The translations under genes were made by a program, and so were the position numbers. A stretch of DNA of 64,000 bases from CAWHJN01 sp963829705. Its GTDB lineage: Bacteria > Bacteroidota > Rhodothermia > Rhodothermales > BA12. Below are positions 57,473 through 64,000 of the stretch, in pieces; position 1 is the first letter of the stretch; each line of letters begins with the position of its first letter. The DNA lies in contig CAWHJN010000005.1 in assembly GCA_963829705.1 (NCBI GenBank), forward strand, positions 1,240,001 to 1,304,000, in the 5' to 3' direction. The notes beneath the pieces were generated by a model. The model searched no databases. It saw nothing but the letters and a program-made list of their open reading frames with translations, and was not told where the DNA came from.

Positions 57473-57529
57473 AGCCAGAAGGATGCGAAAACGGGTAACG
57501 TTGAGGCGTTCTTTTACTCCTGTACCTCC

Positions 57530-58603
57530 ATGCAACGCACGTACCACGCTCTTTTCGCCGCCTGCTTCTTCCTGCTCGCGGCACACGCTTCCCAAGCGCA
57601 GACGGTCTTCACCATCGCCAACTTCAACGTGCTCACGGGGCCGCACACCATCACCTCGCGCGACATCCTCAACCCCGAAGCCTTTAAAGGCCTCACCGGG
57701 CAGGGCGGCACCGTCAACGTGTTCGATCTGCGCGGTGCACAGGTGTCTGCCGATTCCACCGCCTCGTTCACCCCCGTCACGTGCAGCGCGTCCATCCCCG
57801 GGTGCGCTAACGACATGCTGAACGGGGCTTCGCTGGTGCTTAAAACGCCGAGCACCGAAGGAGATGCCTATGCCTTCTACGACCTGACCTCGAGTGGACT
57901 CGCCATCCGAGGGGGGGCAGGCACGTATTTCGACGAGGACAGCCAGACAGATCAGACCATCGAGACGATTTTCTCGCCCGCCTCTCGCGTGTTTGCGTTT
58001 CCGCTTCAGGTGGGCACCACGTGGGCGTCGGAGTACGACGTGAACCTGGGAGCCGGTGGACAGTCGTTCCCTGTTCTGCACTCCAGAGACGAATACACCG
58101 TGCGCGCGTCGGGCACGATGCAGACGGATTTCGGCACCACCAACGTGCTGCTGATCGCCCAGCGTTCTATCGAAAAAGGGCTCTTCGGCATCGAGAACCC
58201 CGACACGAGCTACATCTACACGTTTTTCTCGCCCACGCTCTCGGCGACCATCGAGATGGACGCGGACGGAACGGTGACGTACGGTTCTATCGAAACCATT
58301 GCGGAGGGCACGAACACGTCGGTCGAACCCCCTTCGCCCGTCGAAAGCGCGCGGTTGTTGAGCGTTCAGCCCAACCCGTCGCGCGGACAGGCGCAGGTGA
58401 CGTTCACGCTCGACGCGGCCAGCCCCGTTGTGCTCGAAGTCTACGACCTGCTCGGGCGCCGCGTGGCGACGCTGGAAAACGGGACGCTGCCCGCCGGGCC
58501 GCACACACGGGCGTGGAGTGACGCGGCTCCCGCAGGCATTTATTACGTGCGCTTGCAGACAGGCGGCGAAGTCCACACGCAGAGCCTGACGCGGCTCGAC
58601 TGA
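57530..58603 (+). CDS. Secreted protein with T9SS type A sorting domain
   Basis: 357 aa from ATG 57530. Signal peptide (ALFAACFFLLAAHASQAQ). The middle (~30-265) is beta-rich and unassigned. The last ~80 residues are a type IX sorting domain (LLSVQPNPSRGQAQVTFTLD, VLEVYDLLGRRVATLENGTLPAGPH, PAGIYYVRLQTGG). Under the box at 57457-57472 and next to LuxR paralog 3. Confidence 0.85.
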   Translation: MQRTYHALFAACFFLLAAHASQAQTVFTIANFNVLTGPHTITSRDILNPEAFKGLTGQGGTVNVFDLRGAQVSADSTASFTPVTCSASIPGCANDMLNGASLVLKTPSTEGDAYAFYDLTSSGLAIRGGAGTYFDEDSQTDQTIETIFSPASRVFAFPLQVGTTWASEYDVNLGAGGQSFPVLHSRDEYTVRASGTMQTDFGTTNVLLIAQRSIEKGLFGIENPDTSYIYTFFSPTLSATIEMDADGTVTYGSIETIAEGTNTSVEPPSPVESARLLSVQPNPSRGQAQVTFTLDAASPVVLEVYDLLGRRVATLENGTLPAGPHTRAWSDAAPAGIYYVRLQTGGEVHTQSLTRLD

Positions 58604-58625
58604 TGCTTTTCTACACTTTGACCTC

Positions 58626-58955
58626 ATGAAACAGAAAGCCCTATTTCTTGCCCTCCTGTGCCTCACCGGATGCGCCACCCAGCGGCCTGTCGCCGACGCG
58701 AGCGGGCTGCGCGATCTGCCCGATCACTTTCTCGTCGGCACGCATACCGGTGCGTCCACCTCGGAGCCATCGCCGGGTGACGGCTGCCGCAACCCGATGG
58801 TCGATCCGCGTGACGGCACGCGGCTGACGCTCGTGCGGTCGGAAGGGGGCCGGGGCGATTACCAGGTGCCCGAAGGCCAGTACGGTGTGGATCGACGTCA
58901 CTTGCTACGGCTCGACTGCGCGAGTGGGCGCGCCGTTGGGATCGTCCGGCGCTGA
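58626..58955 (+). CDS. Small lipoprotein
   Basis: 109 aa; lipobox LCLTGC. Two further Cys (DGCRNPM and RLDCASG) may form a disulfide. No known domain. Starts 22 nt after the preceding T9SS-cargo gene and is probably co-transcribed. Confidence 0.7.
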   Translation: MKQKALFLALLCLTGCATQRPVADASGLRDLPDHFLVGTHTGASTSEPSPGDGCRNPMVDPRDGTRLTLVRSEGGRGDYQVPEGQYGVDRRHLLRLDCASGRAVGIVRR

Positions 58956-59052
58956 GATGGGGAGCCGGGGCGCGGGGCGGGGACGCATACCATGCGGAAC
59001 CGCCCCGCGTTGGTAACGGTGGTTGCCTCCACTCCCGATTCTCACCCGCACC

Positions 59053-60606
59053 ATGGCCGACATTCTCTGGATCGACGACGAAGTCGATTTTCTACGTCCG
59101 CACATCCTCCTGCTCGAATCCAAAGGCCACACCGTCGCCAGCGTCACCAACGGCGTGGACGGCGTCGCCAGAGTCCGCGAGAAAAAGCCCGACCTCGTCT
59201 TTCTCGACGAGCAGATGCCCGGTATGGGCGGCCTCGACGTGCTCGCCGAGATCGCGCAGTTCGCGCCCGAGGTGCCCGTCGTGATGGTGACGAAAAGCGA
59301 GGAGGAGCACCTGATGGAGGAAGCCCTCGGCTCGAAAATCACCGACTATCTCACCAAGCCTGTCAACCCGAGCCAGATTTTGCTCACGCTCAAGCGCGTG
59401 CTCGATCGCAAGCGGCTCGCGGGCGAAAAGGCACAGCAGGACTACCTGCAACGCTTTGGCGAACTCTCGCAGCGCCTCGGCGGACGCCTCGCCCACGACG
59501 AGTGGGTCGATCTCTACCTCGACCTCGTCCGCTTCGACACCGCGCTCGACGCCGAGGAGGGCGTGCGCCAGGTGCTCGACGACCAGCACCGCGACGCCAA
59601 CAAGCAGTTCGCCAAGTTTGTCGAGGACGAGTACGAGGACTGGATCGCCGCCGACGGCCCGGACGACAGTCGGCCCATCCTGTCGCACGAGGTGCTCGGC
59701 ACGCACGTCGTACCGCACCTGCGCGACGGAAAAAAGGTGATCTTCATGGTCGTGGACTGTATGCGCTACGACCAGTGGCTGGAGATGGAGAAGCTGCTCC
59801 ACCCACTATTCGACATCCAGAAGGATTTCCACTACGGCCTCTTGCCCACGGCCACGCCGTACGCGCGCAACGCGCTTTTCAGCGGCCTCTTGCCGCGCGA
59901 CATCGCCCGCCGCTACCCGCGCCTGTGGAACGACGACGAGGGCGAGCACTCGATGAACCAGCACGAGGAGACCTTCCTGAACGACTATCTCCAGCGCAAG
60001 CACCTCAAAAACCTGCGCGTGCGCTACGACAAGGTCGTCTCGTCGAAAGACGGACGCGACTTCGCCGCCGGCGCGACGGATCTCGTCCAGCACGACCTCG
60101 CCGCCGTCGTCGTCAACTTTGTCGATATCCTCGCGCACTCGCGCTCCGACAGCCCTGTGCTGAAAGAAATCGCCCCCGACGAGCGGGCGTACCGCGCGCT
60201 CACGGGCACGTGGTTCGAGCATTCGTGGCTGCTCCAGGCTTTCCAGACGCTGGCGAAGCAGGACGACGTGACCCTCGTGGTGACGACCGACCACGGGGCC
60301 ATCCGGTGTTTGCACGCCACTAAAGTCATCGGCGACCGGGAGACGAGCACGGCGCTGCGTTACAAGCACGGCCGTCAGCTCCGCGCCGACGACAAGCACG
60401 CCATCTTCGTCAAAGACCCGGAATCGTACGGCCTGCCGCGCCTGAGTTTGAACGAGAACTACATCCTCGCCAAAGAGGACTACTACTTCGTCTACCCGAC
60501 GAACTACCACCACTACCTCAACATGTACCGCGACACGATGCAGCACGGCGGCGTGTCGATGGAGGAGATGATCCTGCCCATCCTGACGCTCACGCCGAAA
60601 GGGTGA
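59053..60606 (+). CDS. porX: PorX: response regulator with PglZ domain
   Basis: 517 aa from ATG 59053. Receiver domain (1-~120): MADILWIDDEVDFLRPHIL, phospho-acceptor Asp52 in LVFLDEQMPGMGG, MVTKSEEEHL and LTKPVNPSQIL. A helical linker and a PglZ/alkaline-phosphatase-like domain (~190-517) follow: VIFMVVDCMRYDQWLEME, LLPTATPYARNALFSG with probable catalytic Thr268, VVNFVDILAHSR, LVVTTDHG. In Porphyromonas and Flavobacterium, PorX (with PorY and SigP) controls T9SS genes and degrades cyclic oligonucleotides. Stands alone here; PorY is not in the window. Confidence 0.93.
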   Translation: MADILWIDDEVDFLRPHILLLESKGHTVASVTNGVDGVARVREKKPDLVFLDEQMPGMGGLDVLAEIAQFAPEVPVVMVTKSEEEHLMEEALGSKITDYLTKPVNPSQILLTLKRVLDRKRLAGEKAQQDYLQRFGELSQRLGGRLAHDEWVDLYLDLVRFDTALDAEEGVRQVLDDQHRDANKQFAKFVEDEYEDWIAADGPDDSRPILSHEVLGTHVVPHLRDGKKVIFMVVDCMRYDQWLEMEKLLHPLFDIQKDFHYGLLPTATPYARNALFSGLLPRDIARRYPRLWNDDEGEHSMNQHEETFLNDYLQRKHLKNLRVRYDKVVSSKDGRDFAAGATDLVQHDLAAVVVNFVDILAHSRSDSPVLKEIAPDERAYRALTGTWFEHSWLLQAFQTLAKQDDVTLVVTTDHGAIRCLHATKVIGDRETSTALRYKHGRQLRADDKHAIFVKDPESYGLPRLSLNENYILAKEDYYFVYPTNYHHYLNMYRDTMQHGGVSMEEMILPILTLTPKG

Positions 60607-60721
60607 GGAGAACGTCGGAGGGGGAGATTGCATCCGTAGGGGCGCGCCACAGCACGCCCGGCGCGGAAGCCGAAACGTGGACGTAGCGGTGCCATCCTTT
60701 GCGCCTGGCCACTGCCCTGAG

Positions 60722-62377
60722 CTACCGCCCCGCCACCACGACCGGGCGCGTGGCGGTGAAGTCCGCGCCTTGCACCCGGACGAAATACACGCCCGGCGGC
60801 AGTGTGGTGGCGTCGACGGAGAGTGCGAGGTCGGTGTCGGCTGCGACCACGCCGTCGTGGAGAACAGCCACGCACCGCCCCTGCACGTCGAACACCTCTG
60901 CGGTGACGGGCTGGGGGCGCGCCACGCGCAGCGTCAGCGCTGCGCGGTCGCGCGCGGGGTGGGGACGCGGCGGCGACAGCGTGAACCCGGCGCGGGCATA
61001 CTCGGCGGGCGTGACGGCGACGGGCTGGGGAAAGGTGGCGTCGAGCCACGTGAGGCGGTTGCGGAGCCACGTTTTGAGGTAGCGCACCTCCGAAGCGTAC
61101 GTGTAGCCGATGTACATATTGGGCCAGACGTAGGTGCCCAGCACGGGCCACCGCTGGAAGTTGCGAACCTGCGCCTCACCGAGCAAAGCCGCGTTCGCGT
61201 CGATGGTGGCGAGGACGGAATCGGTGTGCAGGAATCCCTTCCGCAACGCGCTCCAGCGCTCGGCAAGCATGGCCTGAAATCCGCTGCTCTGCGACAGTTT
61301 CGGCCACCAGAACGGCATCGGGAACGGGTCGTTGCGCTGGTTGAAATCCACTTGGAAGCCTGCCGTGTTGCTGCCGTCGTAGTAGTCGGCGTTGCCGTAG
61401 GCGAGGTTGAAATCCCAGACGGGCCCGGCGTGGAGCAGACCGCCGTTCGAGTCTTTGTCTTTGTAGAGAAACGCGCTGAGGCGGTAGCCGTCCACGTTGC
61501 GCCCGACTTCGTTGACGAGGAAGTAATCGACGAACGACGCGAGGTCGATGTACGCCGGATAGCCTGTAGCGGGATCTTCGAACGTGCTTTCCGTCATTGT
61601 CTGCTCGAAGGCCCGCACGTACTCGCGGATGTACGCCTGCTGCTCGGCGGCGATCTCGTCTGCCTTGGGCTCTTCGTACTGGTAGTACACGCGGGCGCTC
61701 GTGGAATAGCCGGGCTGAAACGCCGACGTCCAGCCGCCGCCGTCGCTGCCCGTCGTCTTGTCGATCTTGATGATGTAGCCGCCCGTGAGGTCGTCGCCCG
61801 AAGTTTCGTCGGGTTTGAGCTTGTTGATGTCCACCCGCTCGGCGTCGCGCTTGATCTTTTCCATGAACACGTAGACGCCCTGGTACTGCCCGTTGAGCAC
61901 GACCTCGCAGAAGCGCGTGCGGCTGGCGTAGTGGCCCATCTGGCGTGCCATCCCGTAGGCGAGCACGTTCCGCATCAGCGACTTGTCGCTGTACGGCGCG
62001 TAGAGCACCCAGTCGCTCTCCTCGGGAAAGCCGAGGATCGACACGTCGAGGTCCTCGCCCGCGGCGTCGCGCGTTTCGATGCCGTACTGCTTTTTGGGGA
62101 AGTTCTGGGACGACGAGCCGCGCTTCTCGATGCCGATGAAGCCGTCGTAACCCGTCGGCGTGTCGGTGACGGCGTTGCGCACGCCCGGCCCGTTGTCGAT
62201 AATCTGCATCCGCGCCGTCAGCTTCGGCTCGTCGGGGATCTCCTTCCCGTCGGTGTCGAGCAGCACGATGGGCAGGTTGGACGAGGTGAAGGCGACCTGC
62301 TGCGCGGCGGCGGTCGGGGCGAGGGCCGCGGCGAGCAGCGCGCACAGCAGCAGCGATCGGTGGAAACGCGAGGACAT
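60722..62377 (-). CDS. CotH-kinase family secreted protein with T9SS sorting domain
   Basis: 551 aa from ATG 62377. Signal peptide (LLLCALLAAALAPTAAAQ), then a domain with GFIGIEKRGSSSQNFPKKQYGIETRD and LNGQYQGVYVFMEKIKRDAERV, typical of CotH, an atypical protein kinase of spore coat and other surface contexts. WDFNLAYGNADYYDG holds a likely catalytic Asp. The C-terminal ~80 residues form a type IX sorting domain (VTAEVFDVQGRCVAVLHDG ... LPPGVYFVRVQG). Convergent with porX. Probable surface phosphotransferase; target unknown. Confidence 0.88.
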   Translation of the reverse strand: MSSRFHRSLLLCALLAAALAPTAAAQQVAFTSSNLPIVLLDTDGKEIPDEPKLTARMQIIDNGPGVRNAVTDTPTGYDGFIGIEKRGSSSQNFPKKQYGIETRDAAGEDLDVSILGFPEESDWVLYAPYSDKSLMRNVLAYGMARQMGHYASRTRFCEVVLNGQYQGVYVFMEKIKRDAERVDINKLKPDETSGDDLTGGYIIKIDKTTGSDGGGWTSAFQPGYSTSARVYYQYEEPKADEIAAEQQAYIREYVRAFEQTMTESTFEDPATGYPAYIDLASFVDYFLVNEVGRNVDGYRLSAFLYKDKDSNGGLLHAGPVWDFNLAYGNADYYDGSNTAGFQVDFNQRNDPFPMPFWWPKLSQSSGFQAMLAERWSALRKGFLHTDSVLATIDANAALLGEAQVRNFQRWPVLGTYVWPNMYIGYTYASEVRYLKTWLRNRLTWLDATFPQPVAVTPAEYARAGFTLSPPRPHPARDRAALTLRVARPQPVTAEVFDVQGRCVAVLHDGVVAADTDLALSVDATTLPPGVYFVRVQGADFTATRPVVVAGR

Positions 62378-62592
62378 ACGGGTAGGAGAAGAGCGGAGAG
62401 ACACCGGGTGTATCCAGGAGGATAGCGGGTGGGGTCTGTTTTCCAGCCTCCAACCCCTATCCTCCTGATCCATCGAAACAAGGCGTGCAGCAACCGTGCC
62501 GCCCGGTGCTTGAAACTAAGGCCGCGATGGGCTTGCGCCCGGCGTGCAGAAACGGGAAGTTGAGGCGTCTCCGCTCACTTCCCTTCCCTTTC

Positions 62593-63456
62593 ATGATCAG
62601 ACCCTCGCTCACGCTGGCGCTCTGCGCCATCCTGCTCGCCGCCTGCGTGCGGCCCCTTCCGCCCGCCACGTCACCGGAGGCCCCCGTACGCGTGATGAGC
62701 TACAACATCCGCTACGGCACGGCCAACGACGGCGTCGATTCGTGGCCCAACCGCGCCGACCGCGTGGCGAACCTGCTGCGCTTCTACCGGCCCGACGTGT
62801 TCGGCCTCCAGGAAGCCCTCGCCTCGCAGATCGACTTTCTCGAAGAGGCGCTGCCCGGCTACGGCTGGATCGGCGTGGGGCGTGACGATGGTGAGGCCGC
62901 CGGGGAGTTTTCGCCTGTGTTCTACAACCGCGAACGGCTCGAAGCGCTGGAGAGCGGCACGTTCTGGCTCTCGCCCACGCCCGACGTGCCCGGCAGCAAA
63001 GGCTGGGACGCCGCCATCACGCGCGTCGCCACGTGGGCGCGCTTCCGCGACCGCGCGACCGGAGAAGCGTTCCTCTACCTCAACACGCACTTCGACCACG
63101 TGGGGCAGCAGGCGCGCGTCGAGAGCGCGAAGATCATCGCCGACACGCTCGCGTCGATGGCGAAAGGCTTGCCGAGGATCGTCACGGGCGACTTCAACGT
63201 CACGCCCGACAACCCGGCGTACGCCACCATGACGGCGGCCCTCACCGACGCGCGGCTCATCTCCGAAACCCCGCCGCACGGCCCCGAGGAGACGTTTTAC
63301 GGCTTCGTCGTCAAGCCCGACGTACCCGGCCGCCGCATCGACTACGTGTTCGTGTCGGAGGGCATCCGCGTGCTGCGCTCGGCGACGTTGAGCGAGCAGT
63401 TCGAGGGGCATTACCCGTCCGACCACCTGCCCGTGCTGGCCGACGTGCGCTGGTGA
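62593..63456 (+). CDS. Endonuclease/exonuclease/phosphatase-family lipoprotein
   Basis: 287 aa from ATG 62593, lipobox LLAAC. EEP fold: VRVMSYNIRYGTANDG (metal-binding Asn), VFGLQEALASQ (Glu), YLNTHFDHVG (His), VTGDFNVTPDN (Asp/Asn), DYVFVSEG and the terminal YPSDHLPV (His). Closest to secreted DNase-I-like phosphodiesterases. An outer-membrane or periplasmic location is inferred from the lipobox. Confidence 0.88.
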   Translation: MIRPSLTLALCAILLAACVRPLPPATSPEAPVRVMSYNIRYGTANDGVDSWPNRADRVANLLRFYRPDVFGLQEALASQIDFLEEALPGYGWIGVGRDDGEAAGEFSPVFYNRERLEALESGTFWLSPTPDVPGSKGWDAAITRVATWARFRDRATGEAFLYLNTHFDHVGQQARVESAKIIADTLASMAKGLPRIVTGDFNVTPDNPAYATMTAALTDARLISETPPHGPEETFYGFVVKPDVPGRRIDYVFVSEGIRVLRSATLSEQFEGHYPSDHLPVLADVRW

Positions 63457-63466
63457 CACTGCGCGT

Positions 63467-64000
63467 TTACGCCGCCTCCGTCTCGAACGCGCCCATCGCG
63501 CTGAACTTGGCGAGGCGCTGGTCGAGAAGCTCGTCCGTCGGGATGGTTTCGAGCGCGGCGAGAGCTGTAGCGATGGCGCGACCCACGGCGTCGAAGGTCG
63601 CCTGCGTGTCGTGGTGCGCGCCCCCGATGGGTTCGGGGATGATCTCGTCGATCACGCCTACGTCGATGAGGTCGGTGGCGGTGAGCTTGAGCGCGCGCGC
63701 GGCTTCCTCTTTGTAATCCCACGAGCGCCACAGGATGGACGAGCACGACTCGGGCGAGATCACCGAATACCAGGCGTTTTCGAGCATCAGAATTCGGTCG
63801 CCCACGCCGATGCCCGAGCGCCCCGCCACTCGCGCCTTCGCCGATGACGACGACGACGATGGGCACGGGCAGCCGTGCCATTTCGAGCAGGTTTTTGGCG
63901 ATGGCCTCGGCCTGCCCGCGCTCCTCGGCTTCGAGGCCGGGATACGCGCCGGGCGTGTCGAGCAGCGTCACGACGGGCTTGCCGAACTTGGCGGCCATCT
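63467..64000 (-). CDS. accA: Acetyl-CoA carboxylase carboxyltransferase subunit alpha, 5' end outside window, frame broken by one base
   Basis: First step of fatty-acid synthesis. Visible part: MAAKFGKPVVTLLDTPGAYPG, VVVVIGEGASGGALG, then, in another frame, IGVGDRILMLENAWYSVISPE, ILWRSWDYKEEAARALKLTATDLIDVGVIDEIIPEPIGGAHHD and the C-terminus. The shift is an extra base in the GGG run at about 63818-63820 (GALGHRR should read GALGIGVGD). The gene continues beyond 64000. The break in an essential gene points to a technical error. Confidence 0.92.

Noticed and set aside
60607..60721. Terminator between porX and the CotH gene
   Set aside because: GC-rich words such as GGGGCGCGCC do not form a clear stem followed by T-run.
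1..64000. tRNA, rRNA, riboswitch or CRISPR features
   Set aside because: No cloverleaf-like, rRNA-like, known riboswitch or repeat-spacer pattern was recognised by eye in the intergenic regions; a covariance-model search would be needed to exclude small RNAs.

Overview
The window is a high-GC chromosomal segment from a bacterium of the Bacteroidota/Rhodothermota type, most likely Rhodothermales or a close relative. The reasons are the T9SS-style C-terminal sorting domains on at least six secreted proteins, a PorV/PorQ-family barrel, a PorX response regulator with a PglZ domain, a TonB-dependent receptor, weak or absent Shine-Dalgarno sequences, and TAnnnT-like promoter elements. No tRNA, rRNA, CRISPR array or integrase gene was recognised.

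Layout. 1-8.6 kb: envelope operon (TonB receptor, large T9SS cargo protein, PorV-like barrel, parvulin-like lipoprotein). 8.6-13 kb: GH5 and GH3 glycosidases. 13-19 kb (minus): ClC channel, then a sulfur/persulfide operon (two YeeE/YedE half-transporters, DUF302, metallo-beta-lactamase/rhodanese fusion, DUF202, rhodanese, deleted flavin reductase). 19.3-27.8 kb: acyl-ACP thioesterase, M16 peptidase, DUF4174 protein, App1-type phosphatase, alpha/beta hydrolase, and an APC permease fused to EIIA and TrkA-C domains. 27.8-34.9 kb: a defence-type island with a nuclease-methylase gene split by an IS5-family element, hsdS, a DUF4062 protein, a DUF2188-membrane-GAF-like protein and a small ORF. It is bounded by clpB on one side and, on the other, by a 96-bp diverged copy of the clpB 3' end. 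34.9-37.6 kb: clpB. 37.7-59 kb: lipoproteins, T9SS propeller proteins, three LuxR-type regulators with PAS-like sensor regions, an operon of cytochrome c, ABC transporter and FAD monooxygenase, an OmpA/S41/SRPBCC/lipoprotein operon, and small secreted proteins. 59-64 kb: porX, a CotH-kinase protein, an EEP-family lipoprotein and the end of accA.

Two observations stand out. (1) Five transcription units between 40 and 58 kb each have an inverted repeat of the form TGGGC-N6-GCCCA, usually preceded by an A-rich run. A TAnnnT-like element starts 22-23 nt downstream of each box, exact in four cases and one mismatch in the fifth. This is the geometry expected for a LuxR-type activator box centred near -43. 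The three LuxR paralogs are interspersed with these units, so this looks like a self-contained regulon for secreted and surface proteins. (2) The 96-bp copy of the clpB 3' end differs from the clpB end at 8 positions, and all 8 changes are synonymous. This points to site-specific or homologous capture of the island at the clpB terminus from a related lineage.

Caution on quality. At least seven genes, including conserved clpB and accA, are broken by single extra bases, often in short G/C runs, and the methylase gene has about five such breaks. The even spread suggests base-calling or assembly indels rather than real decay. The affected genes are therefore described as probably intact in the cell, with the break position given.
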